Shown one piece after another: positions 17,255 through 29,124 of a stretch of DNA of 64,000 nt (positions are counted from its first letter, which is position 1; each line of letters opens with the position of its first letter). The translations under genes were made by a program, and so were the position numbers. Source of the stretch: Amycolatopsis viridis (GTDB taxonomy: Bacteria; Actinomycetota; Actinomycetes; Mycobacteriales; Pseudonocardiaceae); contig NZ_JAANOU010000001.1 in assembly GCF_011758765.1 (NCBI RefSeq), positions 5,394,001-5,458,000 on the forward strand, in the 5' to 3' direction. Below the pieces are notes generated by a model. That model had not been told where the DNA came from. It did no database searches and was given only the letters and a program-made list of their open reading frames with translations.

Positions 17255-18760
17255 TCACAGCGGCCGGAACCCGACGCGCTCCGCGTCCTCGGCCGACCGG
17301 AACCACACCTCGGCCACCATCCGGCCGAACTGCGGCGACTCCTCCGTGCAGTACCGCAGGGCCGTCACGCTCGCCTTGACGGTGTACTCCTCGGACGGCT
17401 TCCCGCCGCCGGGCCGTGGCATCGCCGATCCGGGACCGAACGGCCCGGGCGGCACGGTGGACCCGGCGGTGTCGCCGTGGCTCCGGGCCCGCACAGCGGG
17501 GGCGCCGGCCGCCCGCGGGGTCGGCTCGAACAGGGAGCCGCTGCGGCCGCCCTCCTCCGGCTGCACCGGTTCGCGCCGCTCCACGGTCCGCATCGAGGGT
17601 CGCGGCGGCTCGACGGTGTGCGCCGGGCGCCGCGGTTGCCGCCGCGGGAGGACCTGGGTGGTCTCGGTGGCCGTCTCCTCGTCGGCGGGCCGCTCCGGCT
17701 CGTCACCGCCGAAGGCGTAGGCCGGCGGTTCCGGCGCGGCGAACGGCGTGAACCCGGACTCCTGGCCCCGCGCCGGCTCGGGCGCGGCGAACGGTGTGAA
17801 CGCGCCCGGCTCCGCCTCGCGGGAGGGCTCCGGCGTGTGCCCGGGGTCGAACAGGGATCCCGGCTCCGGCTCCGGCGCCTCGTCCCGGCCGAACAGCGCC
17901 CCGCGGCCGGTTCCCGGCTCGTGCGCGCCACCCGGCTCGAACAGGGACCCGGCGGCCGGCTCCGCGGCTTCGTCCGGCTGGAACAGCGACCCGGCATCCG
18001 CGGCCTCATCGCGGTCGCCCCACCGCCCGGCCTCCCGGGTGTCCTCCCGGTCGAACAGCGGCCCGCTCCCGTCCTCGGACCGTGCCGCCGCGTCCGGCTC
18101 GGTGTCCGGCCGCGCGTGCGCCCCCCGCCGCGGCTGGGCGGCCTCGGCCTGGTCGCGCTCGAAGAGCGATCCGTGGCCCCGCTCGGCACCCGGCTGCCCG
18201 GAGGCCGCCTCGAATCCGGCCGGCCGGTCGAACAGCGAGCCGCCGAGCCCCTGGTCGGCCGCCTCCCGGCCCTGCTCGAACAGGGCACCCCGCTCGGCTG
18301 TCTCGTCCCGCGGCTCACCGGCCTGCTCGTGGCCGCCGGCGAACCGCGCGCCGCGCCGAGCGGACTCGTCGTCCCGCCCGAACGCGTCGAACACCGTCGT
18401 CGCGTCGACGCGGGGTTCGGGGTCGAACAGCGAGTCGTCGTCGATTTCGGAACCCGGCTGGTACCCGGGACGCCCGGCGAGGCTGTCGCGCTCCAGCCAG
18501 GACGTCCGGGGGTGGTGCGGCTCCTCCGGTGCGGGCTCCTCCGCGCCGACCGGCTTCTTCCGCGCAGCCGGTGCCGACACCGGGTCGCGGTCCACGGCTC
18601 GCGCCGGTTGCGCGGCACGCGCGTTCTGCGCGTCGAGCAGGCGGCGCTCCAGGTGCCGGCTTCTCGCCTGGGCCGGCCGGGCCAGGAACAACCAGGTCAG
18701 CAGCACCCCGACCACGAATGCCGCCGCGCTCCAGAGCCAGACCTGTCCGAAGAGGGACAT
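17255..18760 (-). CDS. ArfC-like membrane protein, 'sunset' domain variant, with SLF repeats
   Basis: 501 residues. One N-terminal transmembrane helix (about residues 5-28, VWLWSAAAFVVGVLLTWLF) is followed by a basic region. A roughly 350-residue acidic, low-complexity tract follows, with more than ten copies of a G-S/A/P-LF-D/E/G core. A short conserved C-terminal domain (about 445-501, KASVTALRYCTEESPQFGRM) is the 'sunset' domain of channel-accessory ArfC variants. The protein is probably membrane-anchored with a long flexible tail. The repeat number probably varies between strains. Function is not established; the ArfC name is by similarity only. Confidence 0.8.
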   Translation of the reverse strand: MSLFGQVWLWSAAAFVVGVLLTWLFLARPAQARSRHLERRLLDAQNARAAQPARAVDRDPVSAPAARKKPVGAEEPAPEEPHHPRTSWLERDSLAGRPGYQPGSEIDDDSLFDPEPRVDATTVFDAFGRDDESARRGARFAGGHEQAGEPRDETAERGALFEQGREAADQGLGGSLFDRPAGFEAASGQPGAERGHGSLFERDQAEAAQPRRGAHARPDTEPDAAARSEDGSGPLFDREDTREAGRWGDRDEAADAGSLFQPDEAAEPAAGSLFEPGGAHEPGTGRGALFGRDEAPEPEPGSLFDPGHTPEPSREAEPGAFTPFAAPEPARGQESGFTPFAAPEPPAYAFGGDEPERPADEETATETTQVLPRRQPRRPAHTVEPPRPSMRTVERREPVQPEEGGRSGSLFEPTPRAAGAPAVRARSHGDTAGSTVPPGPFGPGSAMPRPGGGKPSEEYTVKASVTALRYCTEESPQFGRMVAEVWFRSAEDAERVGFRPL

Positions 18761-18873
18761 CCGTGCTGCCCTTCCTTTCCTACCGCGCGGTTACCACTCT
18801 CAGTGACGCCGCACCGGCTCGAGCATGACGCGGCCGGCCCGCCCGTCGTCAACCGCGGCCGGTCCGGCGATCG

Positions 18874-19899
18874 TCACCGGGTCCGCGCGACCAGGTAGTT
18901 CGCGACGGACTCGCACGCGTCCCGCGCGGGCCCGGCGGGCAGGGAGGCCAGCTCGGTCCTCGCCTGCTGAGCGTAGTCCGACAGGGTGCCCATGGCGCGG
19001 TCCAGGCCGCTGGAGGACCGCAGCAGCGTCAGGGCCTCCTCGACCAGGTCGTCGTCGGTGACGGGGCCGTCCAGCAGCTCGACCAGGCGCGGGTCGGTGT
19101 CCGGGTCGGCCAGCGCGTACAGCATCGGCAGGGTCCGCACGCCTTCCCGCAGATCGGTGCCCGGCGTCTTGCCGGACTCGTGGGACGGCGAGGCGATGTC
19201 GATGATGTCGTCGGAGATCTGGAACGCGGTGCCGACGATCTCGCCGAACCGCTGCATCGCCCCGATCGCCTCGGGCTTCGCACCGGACATCATCGCCCCG
19301 AAGCGGCCGGACGTGGCGATCAGCGAACCCGTCTTCTGGGCGATGACGCTGAGGTAGTGCTCGACCGGGTCGTCGCCCTCGCCCGGGCCCACGGTCTCCC
19401 GCATCTGGCCGGTGACCAGCTCGCTGAAGGTCTCGGCGAGGATGCGCGCGGCGTCGGTGCCCAGGTCGGACACCAGCCGCGAGGCGTGCGCGAACAGGAA
19501 GTCGCCGGTCAGGATGGCGATGCTGTTGGTCCAGCGGGCGTTGACGCTGGGCGCGCCCCGGCGCATCGTCGCCTCGTCCATGACGTCGTCGTGGTACAGG
19601 GTGGCCAGGTGCACCAGTTCGACGGCGGCCGCGGCGATCACGACGTCTTCGTGGTTGCCCTCGCCGAACTCCGCGGCGAGCAGGGTCATCAGCGGACGGA
19701 AGCGTTTGCCCCCCGCCTCGACCAGGTGCGACGCGGCGTCGTGGACGGCGCGCACCTCGCTGCGGGCGGTCTCGCGCAGCAGCTTCTCGACGTCCTCGAG
19801 GCCGGCGGCCAGCGTGCGCAGCAGCTGCTCATCGGCGATCCGCAGGCCCACGCTCCCGCGCAGCTCCTCGATCGTGCTACCCCGGTGCCGCACTGACAC
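18874..19899 (-). CDS. Long-chain polyprenyl diphosphate synthase (menaquinone side chain)
   Basis: 341 residues. Both aspartate-rich motifs of trans-prenyltransferases are intact: DDVMD at D104-D108 and DDIID in QISDDIIDIA near residue 228. The residue five places before the first motif is Ala (A99), a small residue that permits long chains. It condenses isopentenyl diphosphate units into the polyprenyl tail used by MenA. The GTG at 19899 was chosen because a GA-rich site (GGAGAGGGCGG) lies just upstream; GTG at 19893 is the alternative. The M. tuberculosis equivalent (grcC1) also sits near menJ and menG. Chain length is not predictable with certainty. Confidence 0.9.
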   Translation of the reverse strand: MSVRHRGSTIEELRGSVGLRIADEQLLRTLAAGLEDVEKLLRETARSEVRAVHDAASHLVEAGGKRFRPLMTLLAAEFGEGNHEDVVIAAAAVELVHLATLYHDDVMDEATMRRGAPSVNARWTNSIAILTGDFLFAHASRLVSDLGTDAARILAETFSELVTGQMRETVGPGEGDDPVEHYLSVIAQKTGSLIATSGRFGAMMSGAKPEAIGAMQRFGEIVGTAFQISDDIIDIASPSHESGKTPGTDLREGVRTLPMLYALADPDTDPRLVELLDGPVTDDDLVEEALTLLRSSSGLDRAMGTLSDYAQQARTELASLPAGPARDACESVANYLVARTR

Positions 19900-20028
19900 G
19901 TTGTCCGCCCTCTCCGCACTTGCATGACCGGTCCTCACCAGCGTAATGGCTGGCCCCGGGGCGTTCGTGGGCCCATTGCGAACCGTCCCGGTGATGCCGG
20001 TGACAACCGGCCCCACACCATTGGGTGA

Positions 20029-21981
<1,953 letters not shown>

Positions 21982-22051
21982 CACGCTGGTCCGACAGAAT
22001 CGGCCGCACGCGGGGAAACTCCCCGGCTTCGTCCACATGCCGCTCAACCAT

Positions 22052-22071
22052 CCACAGAATGTGGTTCTTTT
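22052..22071 (+). terminator. Possible intrinsic terminator after the DHA2 transporter
   Basis: A short CCACA-GAA-TGTGG stem is followed by TTCTTTTT, one of the few T-runs after a hairpin in this window. The stem is only 5 bp, so the call is weak. Confidence 0.35.
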
Positions 22072-22106
22072 TCCCGCTCCGCGACTTCACCGGGCATGCT
22101 CGAGAC

Positions 22107-22310
22107 ATGACCGGACGAACCGTTTCCCACCGCCGCACCAGCAACCGGGCCACCCGGCCGGCCTTCGACGAGGCCCGCGAGCACGGCCTCGCCCGCCGGC
22201 ACCTCCGCAAGCTGATCCGGCTGGCGCAGAACAACCCCTGCCGTTGCCGCGGAGTCCACCGGCACGCCTGTTCCTCCGTCGACGTGGTGCACGCGCTGGA
22301 CTCCGCTTGA
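22107..22310 (+). CDS. Small basic cysteine-containing protein, unknown function
   Basis: 67 residues from ATG at 22107. The sequence is strongly basic in its first half (several RR/HR pairs), then has PCRCRGVHRHACSS, three cysteines with neighbouring histidines that could bind a metal. There is no signal peptide and no recognisable family. The frame ends just before a very strong terminator shared with nuoN, consistent with a real transcription unit. No good ribosome-binding site is visible. It could be a false gene; the cysteine/histidine pattern and terminator make it worth keeping. Confidence 0.4.
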   Translation: MTGRTVSHRRTSNRATRPAFDEAREHGLARRHLRKLIRLAQNNPCRCRGVHRHACSSVDVVHALDSA

Positions 22311-22320
22311 CCGCGGACAC

Positions 22321-22359
22321 GGAAGTGCCCTCCGGCCCGGACGGGCGGAGGGCACTTCC
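22321..22359. terminator. Strong bidirectional terminator between the nuo operon and convergent gene
   Basis: 14-bp perfect arms (GGAAGTGCCCTCCG / CGGAGGGCACTTCC) enclose an 11-base loop that can itself fold (CCCG-GA-CGGG). It lies 12 bp beyond the nuoN stop and 10 bp after the small plus-strand gene, so it can serve both strands. Confidence 0.85.
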
Positions 22360-22371
22360 GGAGGCCCTGCG

Positions 22372-23934
22372 TCAGAAGGCGAAGGCCCCTGCCCCCGCCC
22401 AGTCGAGCGCGAACGCGGGGGCGACACCGAGCAGCAGGGTGATGATCACGCCGAGCGTGATCGCCGCGGTGGTGAACGCGCCCGGCACCGTCACCGTGGG
22501 TCCGTCGGGAGCCGGTTTGGAGAAGTACATGAGCACGACCACCCGCAGGTAGAAGAACGCCGCAACGGCGCTGAACACCAGCGCGATCACCACCAGCGGC
22601 GCCATGCCGTCCCGCAGCGCCGCCGAGAACACGACGAACTTGCCGACGAACCCGCTGGTGAGCGGGATCCCGGCCAGAGCGAGCAGGAGGAAGGTGAACA
22701 CCCCGGCCAGCACGGGCGACCGCTTGGCCAGGCCGGCCCACGCGGACAGGTGCGTGGCCTCGCCCTTGGCGTCGCGCACGAGGGAGACCACCCCGAAGGC
22801 GGCGAGCGTGGTGAAGCCGTAGGCCAGCAGGTAGAACAGGGTTCCGGACAGGCCCTGGCCGGTCATCGCGAGCACGCCGACGAGCAGGAAGCCGGCGTGC
22901 GCGATGGACGAGTAGGCGATCATGCGCTTGACGTCGGTCTGGGTCAGGCCGAGCACGGCGCCGACCGCCATCGAGATGATCGCGACCGCCCACAGCACGC
23001 CGCGCCACTCCCAGCTGGTCGACTCGAACCCGACGGTGAGCACCCGCAGGATGCCGCCGAACGCGGCGACCTTCGTGCAGGCCGCCATGAAGGCGGTGAC
23101 CGGGGTCGGCGCGCCCTGGTAGACGTCCGGCGTCCACGTGTGGAACGGGCCGACCGAGCCCTTGAACAACAACCCGACCACGAGGAGACCCATGCCCGCG
23201 AACAGCAGCAAGTCCGAACGATCCGAGCCCGCCGCCGCGCCGGCGATGTCGGCCAGCTTCACCGAACCCGCGTAGCCGTACAGCAATGCGAGCCCATAGA
23301 GGAAGAACGCCGACGAGAACGCCCCGAGGAGGAAGTACTTGACCGCCGCCTCTTGCGACAGCAGGCGCCGGCGCCGGGCCAGGCCGCACATCAGGTACAG
23401 CGGCAGGCTCAGCACCTCGAGCGCGATGAACATGGTGAGCAGGTCGTTGGCCGCGCAGAACGTCATCATCCCGCCCAGCGCGAACAGCGCCAGCGGGAAG
23501 ACCTCGGTCTGCATCCCCGTGGAGCCGACCTGGGCCCGGTCCTGCACAGTGCCCGGCCGGATGGCGGCCTGCGCGACGAACGCCCCGCCGGGCTCGACCG
23601 AACGGTCCGCGATCAGCAGGATCGCGGGCAGCGCGAGCGCGAGCAGCGTGCCCCACAGGAACAGCGCCGGCTTGTCGACCGACACGGCACCGCTGAGCGT
23701 GGTGAGACCCCGAACGGGCGAGCCGCTGACGTACACCGCGAGCGCGATCCCGGCGGCGGCGAGCCCGGCGAGGCTGAGCAGCACCTGCGACGGCCACCGC
23801 ATGTGCCGGGGCAGGAACGCCTCGAACAGCACGCTGACGCACGCCGCGCCGAGCACGATCAGCACGGGCAGGATCGCGCCGTAGTCGATGTGGGGTGCGG
23901 AGATGTGCCCCTGCTGGGCCAGAATCCCGGGCAT
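22372..23934 (-). CDS. nuoN: NADH-quinone oxidoreductase subunit N
   Basis: 520 residues, about 14 transmembrane helices, an antiporter-like proton-pumping subunit of the membrane arm of complex I. KYFLLGAFSSAFFLYG and the GLLFKGSVGPFHTWTPDVYQG segment carry the lysines and histidine conserved in this family. It is the last gene of the nuo operon. Its ATG is 1 bp after the nuoM stop, and a strong terminator follows the stop. Length is normal for actinobacterial NuoN. Confidence 0.96.
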   Translation of the reverse strand: MPGILAQQGHISAPHIDYGAILPVLIVLGAACVSVLFEAFLPRHMRWPSQVLLSLAGLAAAGIALAVYVSGSPVRGLTTLSGAVSVDKPALFLWGTLLALALPAILLIADRSVEPGGAFVAQAAIRPGTVQDRAQVGSTGMQTEVFPLALFALGGMMTFCAANDLLTMFIALEVLSLPLYLMCGLARRRRLLSQEAAVKYFLLGAFSSAFFLYGLALLYGYAGSVKLADIAGAAAGSDRSDLLLFAGMGLLVVGLLFKGSVGPFHTWTPDVYQGAPTPVTAFMAACTKVAAFGGILRVLTVGFESTSWEWRGVLWAVAIISMAVGAVLGLTQTDVKRMIAYSSIAHAGFLLVGVLAMTGQGLSGTLFYLLAYGFTTLAAFGVVSLVRDAKGEATHLSAWAGLAKRSPVLAGVFTFLLLALAGIPLTSGFVGKFVVFSAALRDGMAPLVVIALVFSAVAAFFYLRVVVLMYFSKPAPDGPTVTVPGAFTTAAITLGVIITLLLGVAPAFALDWAGAGAFAF

Positions 23935-23935
23935 T

Positions 23936-25486
23936 TCACTGGCCTCCGTTGAGTGCGGAAAGCGTCGCGTCGACCGACGGGGTCACCGTGTCCAGCACGG
24001 GTTGGGGGTAGAAGCCGAGGCCGATGACCAGCACGACCATCGGCACCAGGATCGCCAGCTCCCGGCCGCCGAGGTCCCGGATGGTCCGCCGGGCGCCCAG
24101 TTCCGGGGCGATGGCGGCGCCCGGGCCGCCTCCGGCGCCGACCAGCGCGGTCCCCCGCACCGGGCCGTTCATCAGGCGCTGGTACAGCCAGAGCACGTAC
24201 GCCGCGGCGAGCACCATGCCGACGGTGGCGAGGATCGAGTACACCGGCTGGGTCTCGAACGCGCCCAGCAGCACCAGGAACTCACTGACGAACGAGTTGG
24301 TACCGGGGAGGGACAAGGTGGACAGACCGGCGACGAGCAGCATGCCGCCCAGCAACGGGGTGAGCTTGTACATCCCGCCGTAGTCGGAGATCCGGGTGGA
24401 GCCGCCGCGGGCGATCACCAGGCCCAGCACCACGATCAGCATGCCGGTCGCGAGGCTGTGGTTGAGCATGTAGGTGACCGCACCGACGGTCGCCTGCTGG
24501 GTGAAGGCGAAGATGCCCAGGGCGATGAACCCGAAGTGGGCGATGGACACGTAGGCGACGAAGCGCTTCATGTCCTGCTGCCCGGCGGCGAGGATCGAGC
24601 CGTAGAGCACCCCGATCACGGCGAGCACCAGCACCAGCGGCGCCAGGTCCTTGCTGGCCTGCGGGAACATCGGCAGGCAGTAGCGCAGGAACCCGAACGT
24701 GCCCACCTTGTCCAGCACACCGACCAGCAGCACGGCCACGCCGATGGGCGCCTCACCCGCCGCGTCGGGGAGCCAGGTGTGGAACGGCACGAGCGGCGCC
24801 TTGATCGCGAACGCCAGGAAGAACCCGAGGAACAACCAGATCTGGGTGCTCGCCGGCGCGTCCCGGACCACCGTGACCAGCGTGGCCCAGTCGAAGGTGC
24901 CGTGCCCCAGCTTGTCGGCGGCGAGCGAGTAGGCCCCGATCGCCGAGGCCAGCATGATCAGACCGCCGAGGAAGGAGTACAGGAAGAACTTGACCGCCGC
25001 GTACTGCCGGTTCGCGCCGCCGTAACCGCCGATGAGGAAGTACATCGGGATCAGCATGATCTCGAACAGGACGTAGAACAGGAACACGTCGGTCGCGGCG
25101 AACACCGCGATGGTGATGGCTTCCTGCACCAGGATCAACGCGAGGAAGCCACCCGCGCTGCGGTCCTGCGGCAGCTTGTCCGCCGTGCCGAGGGCGCCGA
25201 TGACGATCGGCACCAGGAAGGCGATCACGGCGATCATCACCAGGGCGATGCCGTCGATCCCGAAGGAGATGTGCACGCCGAAGCTCGGGATCCAGTCCAT
25301 CGAGCTGGTGTGCTGCAGGCGGGCGCCGCCGGGGTGGTACGTCGCCCAGGTCGGGATGATCATCGCCAGCTCGACGAGGGAGAACACCACCGCGGTGACG
25401 GTGGCGAGCCGGTCGTTGCGGCGCAGCCCGGTGACCACGCACGCGCCGACCAGCGGCCAGAGGATGAGGGCCAGTACCCAGGTCAT
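23936..25486 (-). CDS. nuoM: NADH-quinone oxidoreductase subunit M
   Basis: 516 residues and about 14 transmembrane helices; second antiporter-like subunit. The key Glu lies in [19 protein letters not shown], and [19 protein letters not shown] is the family's best-known stretch with the channel lysine. The ATG overlaps the nuoL stop by 4 bp. Quinone-coupled conformational change in the peripheral arm is thought to drive proton movement through this subunit. No truncation or frameshift is seen. Confidence 0.96.
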   Translation of the reverse strand: MTWVLALILWPLVGACVVTGLRRNDRLATVTAVVFSLVELAMIIPTWATYHPGGARLQHTSSMDWIPSFGVHISFGIDGIALVMIAVIAFLVPIVIGALGTADKLPQDRSAGGFLALILVQEAITIAVFAATDVFLFYVLFEIMLIPMYFLIGGYGGANRQYAAVKFFLYSFLGGLIMLASAIGAYSLAADKLGHGTFDWATLVTVVRDAPASTQIWLFLGFFLAFAIKAPLVPFHTWLPDAAGEAPIGVAVLLVGVLDKVGTFGFLRYCLPMFPQASKDLAPLVLVLAVIGVLYGSILAAGQQDMKRFVAYVSIAHFGFIALGIFAFTQQATVGAVTYMLNHSLATGMLIVVLGLVIARGGSTRISDYGGMYKLTPLLGGMLLVAGLSTLSLPGTNSFVSEFLVLLGAFETQPVYSILATVGMVLAAAYVLWLYQRLMNGPVRGTALVGAGGGPGAAIAPELGARRTIRDLGGRELAILVPMVVLVIGLGFYPQPVLDTVTPSVDATLSALNGGQ

Positions 25487-27378
25487 GAGAACCTCACCAT
25501 CAGCAGTGCGGCGACGAGGACGAACGAGCCGGCCAGCATCGACAGGGCGTAGGAGCGGACGAACCCGGTCTGGAGCCTGCGCAGCCGCCCGGATCCGCCG
25601 CCGAGCGCGGCGGCGAGGCCGTTGACCGCACCGTCGACGCCCCGGCTGTCGAGGTACACCGAGAACCGGGTGAGCCACATGCCCGGGGTCGCCACCAGTG
25701 CCTCGTTCAGCGCGTTGCCGTACAGGTCCTTGCGGGCCGCCTTGACGACGGCCGAGACGTTCTCGGGCCGCTCGACCGGGGTGTCGCGGCGACCGACGAC
25801 GAGCCACGCGACCAGCACGCCGAGCGCGGACAGGGCGACCGTGATCCACGGGATGAGCGAGTGCGGGATCGCGGTGTGCCCGGCCTCGCCGAGCTCGCCC
25901 AGCGCGGGGGCGAGCCAGTTCGACAGCCGGTCGCCGAGGGCGAAGAACGCGCCCGCGCCGACCGAGCCGATGGCCAGCACGATCATCGGCGCGGTCATCA
26001 CCGGCGGCGACTCGTGCGGGTGGTACTCCTCGCCCTCGGCGGTGCGCAGGTCGCGCCAGCGTTCCTTGCCGAAGAAAGTGAGCAGCATCAGCCGGGTCAT
26101 GTAGAAGGCGGTGAGCGCGGCGCCGAGCATCGCGGCGAGACCGAAGACCCAGCCGCGCCAGCCCTCCTGGCCGAACGCGGCCTCGATGATCGCGTCCTTG
26201 GAGAAGTAGCCCGACAGGAAGGGGAACCCGATGAGCGCCAGGTAACCGAGCCCGAAGGTGACGAACGTGATCGGCATGTGCCGGTACAGGCCACCGAACT
26301 TGCGCATGTCGACCTCGTCGCGCATGCCGTGCATGACCGAGCCGGCGCCGAGGAACAGCCCGGCCTTGAAGAAACCGTGCGTGAGCAGGTGCATGATGCC
26401 CAGCGCGTAGCCGAACGGCCCGAGTCCGACGGCGAGCATCATGTAGCCGATCTGGCTGACGGTCGAGTACGCGAGCACCTTCTTGATGTCGTCGTAGGCG
26501 CAGCCGATGACGCACCCGATCAGCAGGGTGACCGCGCCGACGAGCGTGACGATCAGGCGTCCCGCCTCGGTCTCGTTGTAGATCGGGTTGGCCCGCGCGA
26601 CCAGGTACACACCGGCGGTGACCATCGTGGCGGCGTGGATCAGGGCCGACACCGGGGTGGGGCCCTCCATCGCGTCCGGGAGCCACGCCTGGAGCGGGAA
26701 CTGGCCGGACTTGCCGCACGCACCGAGCAGCAGCAGGATCGCGATCGCGGTGATCACCGCGGGCGGTGCGTCGCCGATGCGGGCGAACACGCCGGCGTAG
26801 GTGACCGTGCCGAGGTACTTGAACATCAGGAAGATCGCCAGCGCGAGCCCGACGTCACCGACGCGGTTCATCAGGAACGCCTTCTTCGCCGCGGTCGCGG
26901 CGGACGGGCGGTCCGAGTACCAGCCGATCAGCAGGTAGGACGCCAGGCCGACACCCTCCCAGCCGAGGTAGAGCGTCACGAAGTTGTTGCCCAGCACCAG
27001 AACCAGCATGGAAGCCACGAACAGGTTCAGGTAGCCGAAAAAGCGACGGCGGTCGCGGTCCTCCCTCATGTAGCCGATCGAGTAGATGTGGATCAGCGCG
27101 CCGACCCCGGTGATCAGCAGGACGAAGACGAGCGACAGCGCGTCGATCCGCAGTCCGAAGTCGATCTGCAGGGAGCCGACCCCGATCCAGGTGAACATCC
27201 GGGTGTCGGTCACGTGCCCGTCGCTGCCGAAGAACAGCACCAGGCCGTACACGAACGACGCGATGACGGTCGCGCAGCCGAGCAGGTGTCCCCATCCGTC
27301 GGTGCGCCTGCCCCCGGCCAGCAGGACGAGCGCGCCGAGGGCCGGGAACGCGACCAGCAGCCACGATGATGCGATCAC
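25483..27378 (-). CDS. nuoL: NADH-quinone oxidoreductase subunit L
   Basis: 631 residues, the largest membrane subunit. Antiporter-like helices fill residues 1-500, and the C-terminal part should form the long lateral helix that runs along the membrane arm. [16 protein letters not shown] carries the conserved Glu, and [20 protein letters not shown] the Lys/Asp channel residues. Twelve bases separate it from nuoK and it overlaps nuoM by 4 bp. Confidence 0.96.
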   Translation of the reverse strand: MIASSWLLVAFPALGALVLLAGGRRTDGWGHLLGCATVIASFVYGLVLFFGSDGHVTDTRMFTWIGVGSLQIDFGLRIDALSLVFVLLITGVGALIHIYSIGYMREDRDRRRFFGYLNLFVASMLVLVLGNNFVTLYLGWEGVGLASYLLIGWYSDRPSAATAAKKAFLMNRVGDVGLALAIFLMFKYLGTVTYAGVFARIGDAPPAVITAIAILLLLGACGKSGQFPLQAWLPDAMEGPTPVSALIHAATMVTAGVYLVARANPIYNETEAGRLIVTLVGAVTLLIGCVIGCAYDDIKKVLAYSTVSQIGYMMLAVGLGPFGYALGIMHLLTHGFFKAGLFLGAGSVMHGMRDEVDMRKFGGLYRHMPITFVTFGLGYLALIGFPFLSGYFSKDAIIEAAFGQEGWRGWVFGLAAMLGAALTAFYMTRLMLLTFFGKERWRDLRTAEGEEYHPHESPPVMTAPMIVLAIGSVGAGAFFALGDRLSNWLAPALGELGEAGHTAIPHSLIPWITVALSALGVLVAWLVVGRRDTPVERPENVSAVVKAARKDLYGNALNEALVATPGMWLTRFSVYLDSRGVDGAVNGLAAALGGGSGRLRRLQTGFVRSYALSMLAGSFVLVAALLMVRFS

Positions 27379-27390
27379 TGAGTAGCCCTC

Positions 27391-27690
27391 TCAGTACTTG
27401 AGCAGGTTGGTGTCGTCGACCGACGCCGACCGGCGGGTGCGGAAGATGGCCATAATGATCGCCAGGCCGACGACGACCTCGGCGGCGGCGACGACCATCA
27501 CGAAGAACGCCATCACCTGGCCGTGCAGCCCACCGTTGATGCGGGAGAACGTGACCAGGGACAGGTTCACGGCGTTGAGCATCAGCTCGATGCACATGAA
27601 CACGACGATGGCGTTGCGCCGCACCAGCACGCCGACCGCGCCGATGGCGAACAACAGGGCTGACAGGAGCAGGTAGTAGGTGGGGGTCAT
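27391..27690 (-). CDS. nuoK: NADH-quinone oxidoreductase subunit K
   Basis: 99 residues, three transmembrane helices, standard length. The two buried glutamates of NuoK are present in [12 protein letters not shown] (middle helix) and in [12 protein letters not shown] (third helix). It connects the antiporter-like subunits to the quinone module. The ATG overlaps the nuoJ stop by 4 bp. Confidence 0.96.
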   Translation of the reverse strand: MTPTYYLLLSALLFAIGAVGVLVRRNAIVVFMCIELMLNAVNLSLVTFSRINGGLHGQVMAFFVMVVAAAEVVVGLAIIMAIFRTRRSASVDDTNLLKY

Positions 27691-28484
27691 TCCTCGTCAC
27701 CCTTCCCGACCAGTGCGCGGGCGCCGGGCTCCGGTTCGGTGCCCTCGACCTGCTTGCGCTCGGCTTCGAGCCGCGCGGTGGGTGTGGACTCGATGATCGT
27801 GGACAGCGACTCGGGCGCGACCGAGCCGTCCGGCAGGATCGCGGGCGTCGTGACCGAGTGGGAGGTGGCGAACACGCCCGGCCCGGGTTTGGGCGAGATG
27901 CGTTCGTACTCGCCGCGGAACCGGGCCTCGACGAGTTCCTTCTGCGTCCGGTGGCCGCGCTTCTCGGTGAAGGCCAGCACCATCGCCCCCAGCGCGGCGG
28001 TGATCAGCAGCGCCGAGGTGAGCTCGAACGGGAACAGGAAGTCGGTGAAGATCAGCCGGCCGAGCCCGCCCGGCGTGCCGTTCGGCGCGGGGGCCGGGGT
28101 GACGTTGGCGAACGCCCGGGTGAGCGCGGTGGCCAGCAGCCCGGCGATGCCGATGCCGAGGATGCCGCCCCACAGCCGCTGCCCGCGCAGCACCTCGACG
28201 ACCGAGTCGGAACTCTCCCGCCCGACGAGCATCAGCACGAACAGGAACAGCATCATGATCGCGCCGGTGTAGACGATGATCTGGGTGAACCCGAGGAACG
28301 GCGCCTGCTGGACCATGTAGAGGATGCCCAGCGAGAACATCGTGAGGGCCAGGAACAGCGCCGAGTGCACCGCGTTGCGCGCGAAGATCAGCCCGAGCGC
28401 GCCCAGGAGCGCGATCGGACCGAGGATCCAGAACGCGACGGCCTCGCCGGTGGAGACCGTCTCCGCGGCCTGTGCCAGCACCAT
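27687..28484 (-). CDS. nuoJ: NADH-quinone oxidoreductase subunit J
   Basis: 265 residues from the ATG at 28484. A GGAGG site lies 7 bases before it; the GTG at 28487 would add one residue and sit too close. Five transmembrane helices fill residues 12-175, with the conserved [18 protein letters not shown] segment of helix 3. A hydrophilic tail of about 95 residues follows, much longer than in E. coli NuoJ but usual for actinobacteria. A gap of about 70 bp separates it from nuoI, the widest inside the operon. Confidence 0.94.
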   Translation of the reverse strand: MVLAQAAETVSTGEAVAFWILGPIALLGALGLIFARNAVHSALFLALTMFSLGILYMVQQAPFLGFTQIIVYTGAIMMLFLFVLMLVGRESSDSVVEVLRGQRLWGGILGIGIAGLLATALTRAFANVTPAPAPNGTPGGLGRLIFTDFLFPFELTSALLITAALGAMVLAFTEKRGHRTQKELVEARFRGEYERISPKPGPGVFATSHSVTTPAILPDGSVAPESLSTIIESTPTARLEAERKQVEGTEPEPGARALVGKGDEE

Positions 28485-28557
28485 CACCGCACCTCCTCGG
28501 GAACGGCTCGCGCGGCGGCCCAGCGCGAGGGCTGGGGTGCCCGGGGTGTCGGTGTCC

Positions 28558-29124
28558 TCATTGGATCGCCTCCTCGCGGGAGGTTTCCACGGTCTCGCCG
28601 GGCGGGACGCCGCGGCCGCGGGCCAGTTCCGGGCCGTGCACGTAGTAGTCCTGCTCGTCGTCCCCCAGGCGCATCGGGTGCGGCGGTTGCTCCATGCCCG
28701 GCAGGAGCGGCGCCAGCAGGTCCTCCTTGGTCCAGATCAGCTTCTGGCGGTCGTCGTCGGCCAGCTCGTAGAAGTTGATCATCGTCAGGCTGCGCGTCGG
28801 GCAGGCTTCGATGCACAGGCCGCAGCCGATGCACCGCAGGTAGTTGATCTGGTAGTCCTTGCCGTACCGCTCGCCGGGCGAGTAGCGCTCGTCCTCGGTG
28901 TTGTCGCCGCCCTCGACGAAGATCGCGTCCGCCGGGCACGCCCACGCGCACAACTCGCAGCCGACGCACTTCTCCAGCCCGTCCGGATGCCGGTTGAGCT
29001 GGTGCCGGCCGTGGTAGCGCGGGGCGGCCGGGGCACCGATCTCCGGGTACTCCTCCGTCGCCACCTTCTTGAACATCGTGCCGAAGGTGACGCCGAAACC
29101 CTTGATGGGGTCAAACAGTCCCAT
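28558..29124 (-). CDS. nuoI: NADH-quinone oxidoreductase subunit I
   Basis: 188 residues. Two ferredoxin-type motifs, [12 protein letters not shown] and [12 protein letters not shown], bind the two [4Fe-4S] clusters N6a and N6b that pass electrons towards NuoB. The ATG at 29124 lies inside the 3' end of nuoH (14-bp overlap) and has a GGAGGG site upstream. The C-terminal 70 residues are acidic and poorly conserved, as in other actinobacteria. Confidence 0.95.
   Translation of the reverse strand: MGLFDPIKGFGVTFGTMFKKVATEEYPEIGAPAAPRYHGRHQLNRHPDGLEKCVGCELCAWACPADAIFVEGGDNTEDERYSPGERYGKDYQINYLRCIGCGLCIEACPTRSLTMINFYELADDDRQKLIWTKEDLLAPLLPGMEQPPHPMRLGDDEQDYYVHGPELARGRGVPPGETVETSREEAIQ

Noticed and set aside
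23888-27369. Long plus-strand frames opposite nuoL and nuoM
   Set aside because: Composition is His/Glu/Arg/Gln-rich, the mirror of membrane-protein codons; no homology.
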